Of a stretch of 64,000 bases of DNA, positions 37,051-46,312 are shown piece by piece. Position 1 is the stretch's first letter; every line of letters begins with the position of its first letter. Source of the DNA: Planctomycetaceae bacterium (GTDB taxonomy: Bacteria; Planctomycetota; Planctomycetia; Pirellulales; Pirellulaceae); assembly GCA_024642205.1 (NCBI GenBank), contig JAHEBQ010000029.1:1-64000 (forward strand), in the 5' to 3' direction. The position numbers were made by a program, and so were the translations under genes. The notes beneath the pieces are model-generated. The model searched no databases. It worked only from the letters and a program-made list of their open reading frames with translations, and was not told where the DNA came from.

Positions 37051-37085
37051 AAAAAAAAAACCTCGCTTGCCGTTCGCAAACGAGG
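37051..37085 (-). terminator. Rho-independent terminator of the Tad gene set
   Basis: On the minus strand a 10-bp stem (CCTCGTTTGC / GCAAGCGAGG, with one G-T pair) and a 5-nt loop are followed by ten T residues. It lies 28 nt after the last Tad gene and would stop transcription before the Lon-like gene. Confidence 0.93.
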
Positions 37086-37113
37086 TGTGGGAGGCGGGAA
37101 TTCAATGTAGCAC

Positions 37114-38640
37114 TTATTCGGTCAAAATCGTCGGCAGGTTATTGGCGATTTCCTCGAAAATCTGAACCAGGGCGGTACCATCGTCGGCGTGGTAATGTCG
37201 CCCATGGCCCGCTTTCGCAACTGCAATCATGGCGTCCTTGTCTGCTCCCGGGCTGAAGGTAACGGTATGAATCGTCACGTCATATTGGCCAATAATTTCC
37301 TTCACTGCTTCACCCGGATCCGTTCCATAATTGTTTTCACCGTCTGTCAGAACAACAATCGTTTTCGCGGCAAACGGACGTGCGGCCGCACCTTTGATGA
37401 GGGGAGTAAACCCGGTCAACATTCCATCACCGATTGCCGTATTACCAGTCGGGTAAATCGTCCTGACCCGGTTTCGAACCGGCGTGTACGCTTTGGTCAG
37501 GTTGAATTCCAACGTTGCGGAACTGCTAAAAGTAACGAGCGACAGCAATTCCTCCTGATCGGTGATTTCCAGAACGTCGATAAACGCATCGACACCCAGA
37601 TCGAGGTAATACCATCGGCTGTATCGCGGCGCGATGCTGGAATACTCCCAGTCGTGACAGTAGATTGCCATGTCGGAAGTCAGTTGAGAGCTTTCAGAGG
37701 ATGAGTACGAGTCACCGAGGGTATGGCCCGGATTCGAATACTTCTCCAATTGGTAGATCACATTGTCGCTGAAATCCTGATTATAGAGACTCCGTGTCGA
37801 CTTTGCGTTATTTCTCTCGGAACTGGAAATAAGTCGTTGGGTTGTCGTCGACGCTGGTACCTCGATCGTATCGGAACTGTTTCGAATTTCCCAACTCGAA
37901 GAGGCATCTGCGGGCGTCCAATAACCCCTGTCTCGCCAACTGCCATAATAGCTTCTGCTCCAGTAATGATACTTCGTGTAGGCAGGTTCGGTGATTGTCT
38001 CATAGGTGTCGTAAAGCGTGTCGATCGTCGCTTTCAGCTTCGTGTCATCCCGGAAGTAAAGCATCGATCCGGACCGATCCAGCACCAGTGCAATATCGCG
38101 GTCGACCTGAGTCGCGATCGAGCGGCGAACCGGCGTAAAGGTCGATACTGCCATCGTATTGAATACCATCGGCAGTTGCAGATTTCCGATTACACCGACA
38201 CTTGTTGCCCGTTTGATACCGTTATCCACATCTGACTTGGAAACCTCTTCGAACTCATACATCCCGTAGCCATTGTTTCCACGAATCGACTTGCCAAAAA
38301 TGATCTGAACCTGGTTTTCTCCATTGCCGCTTTGTCCATCCGCACCGACCGAAAGCACCCGACCGGCAACCCGGTTGGCCTGAATCGTCAATTCGGCCTG
38401 GGCGATCGCCGCATCGGTGGTTTGGTGAATGCTCATCGCCCGGCCACCGGCATGCGATGCTGCATCGGTGGCTATTTTCAACTGGGTCGAAGCAAGTTGC
38501 ATGTAGGCAAGATTGATCGCGAAACCAGCAAAAACCAAAATCACCGGGAGCATGACCGCGAACAACGGCACAATGGCGCCTGTCCGGCGATCCTGTTTCA
38601 GATTCGATTTGTGCCGGATTCGTAACTGCGGATCTAACAT
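37114..38640 (-). CDS. TadG-like pilus assembly protein with VWA domain
   Basis: This 508-residue protein starts at an ATG preceded by GGAGAAG, 13 codons inside the longest frame. A single N-terminal helix of the TadE/TadG type follows a short basic head: RRTGAIVPLFAVMLPVILVF (about residues 19-38), then QLKIATDAASHAGGRAMS. A VWA domain follows with MIDAS DIALVLDRSGSM, a later VVLTDGENNYG strand and GNTAIGDGM, matching TadG-like proteins with a C-terminal VWA. Such proteins are exported minor pilus or adhesion components. A Ser/Tyr-rich insert is present between the two VWA halves. Last of three co-oriented Tad genes, it is followed by a strong terminator. Confidence 0.85.
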   Translation of the reverse strand: MLDPQLRIRHKSNLKQDRRTGAIVPLFAVMLPVILVFAGFAINLAYMQLASTQLKIATDAASHAGGRAMSIHQTTDAAIAQAELTIQANRVAGRVLSVGADGQSGNGENQVQIIFGKSIRGNNGYGMYEFEEVSKSDVDNGIKRATSVGVIGNLQLPMVFNTMAVSTFTPVRRSIATQVDRDIALVLDRSGSMLYFRDDTKLKATIDTLYDTYETITEPAYTKYHYWSRSYYGSWRDRGYWTPADASSSWEIRNSSDTIEVPASTTTQRLISSSERNNAKSTRSLYNQDFSDNVIYQLEKYSNPGHTLGDSYSSSESSQLTSDMAIYCHDWEYSSIAPRYSRWYYLDLGVDAFIDVLEITDQEELLSLVTFSSSATLEFNLTKAYTPVRNRVRTIYPTGNTAIGDGMLTGFTPLIKGAAARPFAAKTIVVLTDGENNYGTDPGEAVKEIIGQYDVTIHTVTFSPGADKDAMIAVAKAGHGRHYHADDGTALVQIFEEIANNLPTILTE

Positions 38641-38714
38641 TTGTCTTCTCCAACGTGGCAAATTCTTCTGTGGAAGCAATGAGTAGTATCGGTTGAATAC
38701 GGAGGTTGCTATCG

Positions 38715-39197
38715 CTAATCGATGTCCGCCGCGTCGAAGAAACCTCGATAACGCTCGGTCTGCAACGACATCTGGGTGCTAATCTTGTTTTCACCAAACA
38801 TTGCTCCGGGCAGGATCACGGCATTGTCTTTCAACATGATCTCGACCCGCGCGGTCACCATCTGAGTATCAAATGCCAACTCGCCTTCGACGTCGCCATT
38901 GCCATCCCGGGATCCATTTGAACCGTTGATCGTGATTTGAGCGTCGACACGGCCGATGCGCTGCAAGATCTCGTCGGCTCGTTCGATGCCGTCGGCCACG
39001 GTCGCCCCTTCGGTCATCACGAAACGAGCCGCCTCATAGCAGGCGTTTTGGGCAATGCTTCGCATGATACACATCCGCGAAAACTCGACGCAAACGACGA
39101 TCACGATCAGGAAAGCAGGCGCGACCATTGCGAATTCGATCGCGGTTGCACCGTAGCGATTTCGTCGCCGATTGAATTTTGATGAATCGAACCACAT
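38715..39197 (-). CDS. TadE-like pseudopilin
   Basis: This 160-residue protein has the TadE N-terminal pattern: a short basic head (KFNRRRNRYG) and then GATAIEFAMVAPAFLIVIVV, where Glu in AIEFA is the position expected after prepilin-type processing. The remainder is a small beta-rich domain. The start at 39197 (MWFDSSKF) is chosen because AGGAA lies upstream. The longer frame overlaps the preceding gene. TadE-like proteins are minor pseudopilins of the tight-adherence pilus. Confidence 0.83.
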   Translation of the reverse strand: MWFDSSKFNRRRNRYGATAIEFAMVAPAFLIVIVVCVEFSRMCIMRSIAQNACYEAARFVMTEGATVADGIERADEILQRIGRVDAQITINGSNGSRDGNGDVEGELAFDTQMVTARVEIMLKDNAVILPGAMFGENKISTQMSLQTERYRGFFDAADID

Positions 39198-39222
39198 GGG
39201 TCGTGTTTCCTGACGGACTGCG

Positions 39223-39705
39223 CTAATTATTGAATTCGCGCACCATTGTGACGGACGCGCTGACATTGCGATTAACAAGTGAGTCAAAAATGTAAAGTGA
39301 ATTCCCGGCCGTCGGCGCAACAACCTGCACCGTTATCGGATCAAGGGCCTTCAAGCCGCTGAAATCACTGGGAATCACTGTGATTCCCAGTTCCGGATCA
39401 TCGGAGGGAATGATGACTTGTCGATCGGCCAGCGCCTGTTCGACTCTGGCGATGATATCTTCCGGTGTGGCTCCGCGGTGCACGCCAACGCGAGCACCTT
39501 CAAACGCACACACAGTCACGGATTCTTGCAAGTAGATTCCGGCACAGATCTCCAGAGTTCCCATCATCAGCAAAATGATTATCGGAAAACAGAATGCAGC
39601 TTCCACTGCTGCCGCACCCTCACGCCGCTTTGGGCGTGTCAATCGAGAGCCGGCAACAAATTCTTGCTCCTTGGGCCTCTCGAATTGTTGATTGGGGGAA
39701 CTCAT
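39223..39705 (-). CDS. TadE-like pseudopilin, second copy
   Basis: This 160-residue protein has the same layout as its neighbour: a basic head (RLTRPKRREG), then GAAAVEAAFCFPIIILLMMG and LEICAGIYLQESVTVCAFEG. The second helix-proximal segment is rich in small residues. The ATG at 39705 (MSSPNQQF) is preferred, though no strong ribosome-binding site precedes it. Longer frames extend 32 codons upstream. First of the three Tad genes, it probably carries the promoter of the set in the 500-nt gap upstream. Confidence 0.8.
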   Translation of the reverse strand: MSSPNQQFERPKEQEFVAGSRLTRPKRREGAAAVEAAFCFPIIILLMMGTLEICAGIYLQESVTVCAFEGARVGVHRGATPEDIIARVEQALADRQVIIPSDDPELGITVIPSDFSGLKALDPITVQVVAPTAGNSLYIFDSLVNRNVSASVTMVREFNN

Positions 39706-40360
39706 GGATTTGGCAAAAATGGGAAACGAGTGCTTGGTCTGCACCGAAACCATATGTCGGAAACGGAATGTCGGCATGGAGAACCGGTAAAACAACTCCA
39801 TTTTTCGGATCTCCCTGGCTCAAAAACGTCAACTTGATCCTCAAAGCCCCTACAATCCGGATTTTCTTGCGGCTGATCTTTCCTGGCGGTTGATTCCTCC
39901 AGTCCGGAGTCGCTGTCCGGGGCGCCCCGTTGGGAGTTTTGAAGCGGCCACTCCCAGCTAGCTCGATTCACTTGTGCCTCTCATGGATATGGTCGATAAA
40001 CCAGAGGATGCGACCTGTCTCGGCTTTTCCCGGGTAAGCCAACCCTCCGAACAATTGTTACCTGATTCCGAATAAGGAATCCGGACGGCCGATCGGTCCT
40101 CGCATCGGTCGCCCAGTAAGATGAAGAATCGATGGGCTTCAGCTGTGGGACGGTCCCCAAGCAAAAGCGGGTAAATTTGATTCAAGTCGAGCTGCGGAAC
40201 AACGAGGACGTGAAGGTTCGTTACTTCCTCCAAGTCAAAAGCGGTATAATCAATACTGGTTTCCCCGCGAACAAACGAAGATGATAATTGTCCACTCCCT
40301 TGTGTTTGAGGGTTGCCTTTCAATGCGGCAACTCAACCTGGCACAGCAATTCCTGAAACC
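39706..40360. other. Divergent intergenic region, Tad genes / RND adaptor gene
   Basis: Nothing clearly coding is seen. Two short open frames cross it, one of 121 codons on the minus strand at 39958-40323 with a partly protein-like look, but neither has a plausible start or known relatives. It should contain promoters for both divergent sets. Confidence 0.3.
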
Positions 40361-41851
40361 ATGACCCGAAATCGAAAAAATATCTGGCCGACGTTGATCT
40401 TGAGCGCCATTCTTTTGGGAGTCGGCGGGGTCACCGGCTTTTTGTTGCGTCCGGTCATCCTTCCGGTGACCGTGCTGTCGGAGGTTGTGGACCTGAACGA
40501 AACCAAAGCGTTGGAGGACGACCACGGACATGGAAACAGTTCGGTGGTTGAGATCCTGGCCACGACGCTTGAAAACATGAGCCTGAAAACGGGCAAGTTC
40601 GAAGTTCGCGATTACTACCGGAACATTCGCATCCCGGCGAAAATCGTGGAACGCATTCCCCAGAGTCGCCGACGCGTCACCGCACCCATTGGCGGTCGGG
40701 TCACCAACGTCCTGATCGCGGAAGGCCAGGCGGTACGCCCCGGAGACAAATTATTTGAATTCCGAATTACGGACGATTCGCTGGCCGAATCCCAAACGGC
40801 ATTGCTCAACGTGATCGCACAGATCGACGTCAATCAACTGAAGCTTGATCGACTCGTGCCGCTCGTGGAATCGGGCGTGGTTCCGAACAAGCGAATGCTC
40901 GATGTCGAATTCGAGATCAGTTCGCTGGGGCAACAGCGAGACGCTCTGAAGCAGGAATTGAGTCTTCGCGGGATGGACAATGAAAAGATCCAGGACCTGG
41001 TCAAAAACAAGCAACTGATGCAGACCATAGAAATTTTCGCACCATCGATGAACGGTGAGGTACACCCGAACGCTGCCCACGTGGAATCGGATGCGAGCAT
41101 TCGGCAAGTCTCTCGGACCAACGTCGCGGAGTTCGTTTTGGAGAAACCGGGCAGTATCACCGACCCGGACGAACAGTATTATACGGTTGAATCCATTTCC
41201 GCATTCGAGGGGACCAACCAGATAAAAGGCGCCAGCTTGTGTGAATTGACACATCACGGCGAAATGTTGATCGAAGGGCAGGCGTACGAATCGGACATTG
41301 AAAAGATCACGAAGGCCAATGAACAGGGATGGCGGTTTACTGCCCAGTTTGGCGAAGGCAAAGGAGCCCAGATCCGGGAGAACCTGAAGCTGTTCAAGAT
41401 CGAAAATCATGTCGATAACCAGTCGCAAACCTATCCAATTTTTGTCGAGATTAAGAACGAGATCGTGGGACGAACGACGGACGAAAAAAATCGGACGTAC
41501 GTCAACTGGCGGTTCAAGCCAGGACAACGCGCACACCTCGAATTTCCGATTGAAGTCTGGGAGAAGCAGGTCGTTGCTCCCCTGGCCGCGCTCGTTCGCG
41601 AAGGCCCGGAAACATTCGTGTTTCAAAAAATCAGTCACACGCACGAAGGCCCCGACGGAACGGTTCATGAATTTCAAAAAGTTCCGGTCAAAGTGCTTCA
41701 CACCGACAAATACAATGCCGTGCTGGCAAAGAATGTACGGTTGGATGTTTATGAAGAGTATGCACTTGATCAAGCCTACAAATTGAATCTCGCGTTGAAA
41801 CAGGCTGCTGGCGGCGGGGGGGGGCACGCCGGGCATGACCATGCGCATTGA
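40361..41851 (+). CDS. RND efflux periplasmic adaptor (CusB/CzcB-like)
   Basis: This is a membrane-fusion protein of about 496 residues. It has one N-terminal helix (WPTLILSAILLGVGGVTGFL, residues 9-28), a biotinyl-lipoyl-like segment (RRRVTAPIGGRVTNVLIAEG, about 104-123), a hairpin with heptad pattern (about 150-215), a beta-barrel region and a C-terminal domain. The C terminus is His-rich (GGGGGHAGHDHAH) and could bind metal, as in heavy-metal efflux adaptors. A short N-terminal HGHGNSS stretch lies just after the helix (EDDHGHGNS). The ATG at 40361 is preferred over a TTG 48 nt upstream. It pairs with the permease gene 143 nt downstream. No outer-membrane channel gene is nearby. Confidence 0.87.
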   Translation: MTRNRKNIWPTLILSAILLGVGGVTGFLLRPVILPVTVLSEVVDLNETKALEDDHGHGNSSVVEILATTLENMSLKTGKFEVRDYYRNIRIPAKIVERIPQSRRRVTAPIGGRVTNVLIAEGQAVRPGDKLFEFRITDDSLAESQTALLNVIAQIDVNQLKLDRLVPLVESGVVPNKRMLDVEFEISSLGQQRDALKQELSLRGMDNEKIQDLVKNKQLMQTIEIFAPSMNGEVHPNAAHVESDASIRQVSRTNVAEFVLEKPGSITDPDEQYYTVESISAFEGTNQIKGASLCELTHHGEMLIEGQAYESDIEKITKANEQGWRFTAQFGEGKGAQIRENLKLFKIENHVDNQSQTYPIFVEIKNEIVGRTTDEKNRTYVNWRFKPGQRAHLEFPIEVWEKQVVAPLAALVREGPETFVFQKISHTHEGPDGTVHEFQKVPVKVLHTDKYNAVLAKNVRLDVYEEYALDQAYKLNLALKQAAGGGGGHAGHDHAH

Positions 41852-41994
41852 GGATCGAGTCAATCATTACAGAGTATCAACCTGGCTGCCCTGGTTTTTC
41901 CAGACCGAATCTGCCAGCCGCATTGAGAACATGTACCATGCCGGATTCGCATTCGGCCCCACGCCAGATTGAACCTTTAACCTGAATTGTCTCT

Positions 41995-44900
41995 GTGCTC
42001 AACGCCATCATCCAACTTGCCCTTCGCCGACGGGCAATCGTGCTTTGCCTGGCGCTGGCCGCGATCGTGACCGGGTTCCGGGCGATCCAGCAGCTTCCGA
42101 TCGACGTATTACCCGATCTGACTCGGCCTCGCGTAACGATTATCACGGAATGCCCGGGCATGGCTCCGGAAGAAGTTGAACGGCAGGTCACGATTCCCCT
42201 GGAGACCACCGTTAATGGCGCGTCAGGCATCATCGCCGTTCGCAGCAAGTCGGATGTCGGGCTGTCGGTCATCAATGTTGAATTCGACTGGGGCACAGAC
42301 ATCTATCGCTCGCGTCAGATTGTGACGGAGCGCATGTCGCTGGCGCAATTGCAATTGCCAACCGGCGTTCAACCAAGATTGGGTCCGCTGTCCTCCCTGC
42401 TGGGCCAAATCATGTTGATCGGCATGTGGAGCGAGACCGATGCAACCGAACCCATGGAGCTTCGCACCCTCGCCGACTGGGTTGTGAAAAAGCGACTTCA
42501 ACAGATTCCCGGCATTTCTGAAGTCATCACGATGGGTGGTGGCCGCAAACAGTACCACGTGTTGGTGGATCTTCACCAGTTGCACAAGTTTGAAGTCACA
42601 CTCCAGGACATCGAACAGGCACTCGCCGAAAGCAATCTCAATGTCAATGGCGGCTACGTCGATCGCAATTCGCGTGAATTTCTGGTACGGGGAATCGGCC
42701 GGCTGACAAGCATTGGGCAACTCAATCGCGTCGTCGTTCGGGCTGACTCGCAGCGTGCCGTCCTGTTGGAAAACGTGGCCACGATCAAGCCTTTTCCCCA
42801 AGTCAAGCGTGGTGATGCAACGATCAATGGAAAGCCTGGGGTTGTTTTGACCATTCAAAAACAACCACTTACAGATACGCGGTACCTCTCCGACAAGATC
42901 AATTCTGCTTTGAAAGAACTGCGTCCCGGGATGCCGTCTGATGTCAAACTCGAAGTTACTTACCAACAACGAGATTTCATCGATCACAGTGTCGGAAACG
43001 TGGTGGATGCACTTCGAGACGGGTCAATCCTGGTTGTGGTGGTCCTGTTCCTGTTTCTTTTTAATGTGCGGACAACGCTGATCACGTTGACAGCGATTCC
43101 GGTTTCGATTGTGGTGACGGCGCTCGTCTTCCGCTATTTCCATTTGTCGATCAACGTGATGACGCTGGGTGGAATTGCAATTGCCCTGGGTGAGCTGGTC
43201 GATGATGCCATCGTCGACGTCGAAAACATCTACCGGCGGCTGCGCGAAAACTCCATGGCTGTGCGGCCGCGACCGCGTCTCAAGGTAATCTTCGATGCCA
43301 GTGTCGAAGTTCGCAACGCGATCGTCATCAGCACAATGCTGGTCCTGCTCGTGTTTGCACCGTTGTTCGCCTTGAGTGGCATTTCAGGTCGGATGTTCAT
43401 TCCGCTGGGAATCTCCTACATCGTTTCGATCCTGGCGTCCATGGTCGTCTCGTTAACGTTGACTCCCGTGATGTCGTACTACTTGTTAGCCAAGACGGAC
43501 GCGAACAGAGGGAAAAGCGGCGACAGCCTGGTGGTTCGGGGATTGAAAGCTGCCATATCGCCCCTGATCCGGATGAGCATGACGCCCCTTGGTTTTTCGC
43601 TGATGTTCCTTGCGACCATTACCGCCGTCGTTGTCAGCGGGTTTTTGGCGTTGCGTATGGGGCAAGAGTGGATTCCAAAGTTCGATGAAGGTGCAATGCA
43701 GCTGAACCTGTTTGCGGCGCCAGGAACATCGCTGGCAACATCGATGGAAATCAGTGCCAGTGCCAACCGCCAGCTGCAGAAGCTGGTTCGCAGTCCTGAA
43801 AACCCGGACGGTTTCATCACGTACTACACCGCGCGAACCGGCCGAGCCGAGAATGACGAACATGTGATGGGCGTCAACACGACCGAATACACGATCTCGA
43901 TGACGGAAGACCACGACAAAACGCGAGCCGAAATCGTCAGGATTCTCGAAGACACCGCGAGGGTCCTGCCCGACGTTGAAAACGAAACCGACCAGCCGAT
44001 TCGCCACTTGATCAGCCACCTGATCTCCGGTTCAACCGCCGAGATCGCGATCAAACTTTTTGGTGACGACCTGGATACGCTGGTCCGCAAAGGGGGTGAG
44101 ATTCGTGATGCGATCAGCAACGTACCGGGAATCAAGCCGCCAAAACTGGAGCAACAGCAGATCATTCCGCAGCTCCGGATTGAACTGGATTACGAACAGC
44201 TGGCGACGTACAAACTGAACGCCGCGAAAGTTTTTGAGTTGGTCGAAACGGCGATGCAAGGCAAATCTGTTTCGCAGATGATTGAAGCGGAGCGTCAGTT
44301 TGATATCGTCGTGCGGTTTCCGGATCATTACCGCGAGAACTTTGAAGAGCTGGGACGGATTCCAATCGAATTGCCCGATGGCGGAATTGTTCCGCTTTCC
44401 ACGGTCGCAAACATCTATGAGTACGGCGGACCCAACACGATCAATCGCGAAGACGCCAGACGGAGAATCGTGGTTCGTGTTTTCACCGACGGCGCTGATC
44501 TCGCCTCAGCCGTCGCTGCCATCCGCAAAAAAGTCGACGAAAAGGTTGAGCTCCCGGAAGGCTACTTCGTTCAATACGGTGGCCAATTCGAAGCCCAACA
44601 GACTGCGACCAGACAGATTTTGACTCTAAGCATCGTTGCGCTGCTGGCAGTGATCGTATTGCTTTATACGGCCTACTCGTCGTTGAACATCGCCGTTCAA
44701 ATTCTGATTGCACTACCGATTGCTTTTGTTGGCGGGATCCTGGCATTGGTGTTAACCGGTCAGATCTTTACGACCGCGGCGATGGTCGGCTTTATTTCGC
44801 TCGGTGGGATCGCGGCCAGAAACGGTCTGTTGCTGGTCTCGACCTACTTGTCTGGCCAGGAACACGAAGGAACTGCCGACACGATCTCTCCGAATACGGA

Positions 44901-45171
44901 ATACACGATCACGAGCGAAACCATCCTGCAGGGTAGTCTCGACCGAATGACGCCGGTGCTGATGACGACGCTCACCACCGGCATCGGTTTGTTGCCGTTG
45001 ATTATCGCCGGGAATCTACCTGGACGGGAGATTCTATATCCCGTCGCGACGGTGATCGTCGGGGGACTGATTACTTCGACTGCCTGCGAGTTTTTGATCC
45101 GGCCAGGTCTTTTTTACTTCTTCGGACCCACGGAGTCCAAACCCAGACATGACCAGGTTAGACCCTTCTGA
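41995..45171 (+). CDS. Heavy-metal-type RND efflux permease (CzcA/CusA-like)
   Basis: This is an inner-membrane proton-driven pump of 1058 residues, typical for HME-RND proteins. The N-terminal helix leads to QQLPIDVLPDLTRPRVTIIT and APEEVERQVTIPLE, both HME signatures. TM4 carries ALGELVDDAIVDVEN (about residues 397-411), with acidic residues expected in proton relay. The second half repeats the fold, with FVGGILALVLTGQIFTTAAM and TTLTTGIGLLPLIIAGNLPG near the C terminus. The TM4 motif differs from both CusA and CzcA classics, so substrate (Cu, Zn or other) is unresolved. The start codon is GTG. It is expressed with the adaptor upstream. Confidence 0.92.
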   Translation: MLNAIIQLALRRRAIVLCLALAAIVTGFRAIQQLPIDVLPDLTRPRVTIITECPGMAPEEVERQVTIPLETTVNGASGIIAVRSKSDVGLSVINVEFDWGTDIYRSRQIVTERMSLAQLQLPTGVQPRLGPLSSLLGQIMLIGMWSETDATEPMELRTLADWVVKKRLQQIPGISEVITMGGGRKQYHVLVDLHQLHKFEVTLQDIEQALAESNLNVNGGYVDRNSREFLVRGIGRLTSIGQLNRVVVRADSQRAVLLENVATIKPFPQVKRGDATINGKPGVVLTIQKQPLTDTRYLSDKINSALKELRPGMPSDVKLEVTYQQRDFIDHSVGNVVDALRDGSILVVVVLFLFLFNVRTTLITLTAIPVSIVVTALVFRYFHLSINVMTLGGIAIALGELVDDAIVDVENIYRRLRENSMAVRPRPRLKVIFDASVEVRNAIVISTMLVLLVFAPLFALSGISGRMFIPLGISYIVSILASMVVSLTLTPVMSYYLLAKTDANRGKSGDSLVVRGLKAAISPLIRMSMTPLGFSLMFLATITAVVVSGFLALRMGQEWIPKFDEGAMQLNLFAAPGTSLATSMEISASANRQLQKLVRSPENPDGFITYYTARTGRAENDEHVMGVNTTEYTISMTEDHDKTRAEIVRILEDTARVLPDVENETDQPIRHLISHLISGSTAEIAIKLFGDDLDTLVRKGGEIRDAISNVPGIKPPKLEQQQIIPQLRIELDYEQLATYKLNAAKVFELVETAMQGKSVSQMIEAERQFDIVVRFPDHYRENFEELGRIPIELPDGGIVPLSTVANIYEYGGPNTINREDARRRIVVRVFTDGADLASAVAAIRKKVDEKVELPEGYFVQYGGQFEAQQTATRQILTLSIVALLAVIVLLYTAYSSLNIAVQILIALPIAFVGGILALVLTGQIFTTAAMVGFISLGGIAARNGLLLVSTYLSGQEHEGTADTISPNTEYTITSETILQGSLDRMTPVLMTTLTTGIGLLPLIIAGNLPGREILYPVATVIVGGLITSTACEFLIRPGLFYFFGPTESKPRHDQVRPF

Positions 45172-45446
45172 GGCAGCAACAGTGACAGTCGACAGGGAAG
45201 TTCGAGCCTGCACCAAATCGGCGACCTGATTCAAACCATCCGTGCCGCCAACTGAAATTCCGGGGACCCCAGGGCAATCCAATTGGGTGCGGGAGACCGT
45301 GGTAGACTTTCGGCCAGAAGCTGACGCTTTTCTGCCGCACGAAAATGAGGATCTTTATACGCTGATCGCGGCGACGGAGAAAGCATCCGTAACGTCCCTG
45401 GCGTTTGTGCACGCCACCGACATCGTGATTCGGTTGCGAGATGTGA

Positions 45447-45475
45447 TTAACAGGGCTGATTCGTTAAACTATAAC
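45447..45475 (+). promoter_or_regulatory. Strong sigma-70-like promoter for the amidotransferase/sulfatase genes
   Basis: TTAACA at 45447-45452 and TATAAC at 45470-45475 are separated by exactly 17 nt, each one mismatch from consensus. Transcription would start near 45482. The rest of the gap from 45172 to 45558 has no convincing gene: a 123-codon frame runs through this promoter and is not supported. Confidence 0.7.
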
Positions 45476-45558
45476 TCATCGGTGGCGTATCGACAAACCA
45501 ACAGCGTCGATTGCATGTTGATACGACGGTCGTCTCAGACTGGTTTGAGGAAGATTCA

Positions 45559-46281
45559 TTGGTCAATCTCAAGTACCTGTTGTTACAAGTGCGGAATCCT
45601 GATGATCCCATGAGGCATCATGAAGTTACTTGTTTTTCGGACAAGTTGGGTTGTCCAGAATCGAACATTCTTGTGCATGACCTGATTTCGGGGCGACCGT
45701 CAAAAAGGTTGCTTGAACGTGTCGACGCCGTGCTGGTTGGTGGCAGCGGCGATTACTCGGTGGCCGAGGGCGGTGTGTGGTTACCTGAAGCGCTGGAGCA
45801 ATTTCGTGAACTCTACGAATGGGACAAACCGACCTTTGCCTCCTGCTGGGGATTTCAGGCGTTTGCCAAAGCACTGGGGGGCGAAGTGGTGACGGATTTA
45901 CAACGGGCTGAAGTTGGCACTCATACCTTTGAGTTGACCGACGCAGGTCGCGCCGATCCGGTGTTTGGTCCACTCGGCTCGCCATTTTTCGGGCAATCAG
46001 GTCACCAGGACATTGTCGATCGCTTACCTGCTCACGCGGTACTGTTAGCATCCAGTGCGCTGGTGGAAAACGAGGCATTTGGATTTCCGGACAAGCCGAT
46101 TTACGGAACTCAATTTCATCCGGAACTTGAATTGGCAGATTTGGTCCGGCGATTAACCGCCTATCCGGAATACGTTCGCAACATCACGGGGCTGGAAATG
46201 GATGAATTTATTCAGTCATGCCACGAAGCACATGAGACAACCAAACTGTTGGGCCGGTTTGTTGAACATGTGTTCGGGTAG
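45559..46281 (+). CDS. Class I glutamine amidotransferase-like protein
   Basis: This 240-residue GATase has a full catalytic set: nucleophile Cys in FASCWGFQAFAKALG, and His and Glu in GTQFHPELE. VDAVLVGGSGDYSV and GQSGHQDIVDRLP are typical of the stand-alone GMP-synthase-like group. It would release ammonia from glutamine or act on related gamma-glutamyl compounds; its acceptor domain is not encoded nearby. TTG at 45559 is chosen because GAGGAAG lies just upstream and the protein then begins VNLKYLLLQVRNPDDP, as expected. An ATG at 45511 without a ribosome-binding site is the alternative. It ends 31 nt before the sulfatase start. Confidence 0.83.
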   Translation: MVNLKYLLLQVRNPDDPMRHHEVTCFSDKLGCPESNILVHDLISGRPSKRLLERVDAVLVGGSGDYSVAEGGVWLPEALEQFRELYEWDKPTFASCWGFQAFAKALGGEVVTDLQRAEVGTHTFELTDAGRADPVFGPLGSPFFGQSGHQDIVDRLPAHAVLLASSALVENEAFGFPDKPIYGTQFHPELELADLVRRLTAYPEYVRNITGLEMDEFIQSCHEAHETTKLLGRFVEHVFG

Positions 46282-46312
46282 CCGCGGGAGATTGACCTGG
46301 CACGGGAGAATC

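Noticed and set aside
39958..40323. 121-codon minus-strand frame with partly protein-like sequence
   Set aside because: It starts at TTG without a ribosome-binding site, covers a probable promoter region and matches no family. It could be re-examined if conserved.
45242..45613. 123-codon plus-strand frame before the amidotransferase
   Set aside because: It runs through a near-consensus promoter and overlaps the amidotransferase start in another frame.
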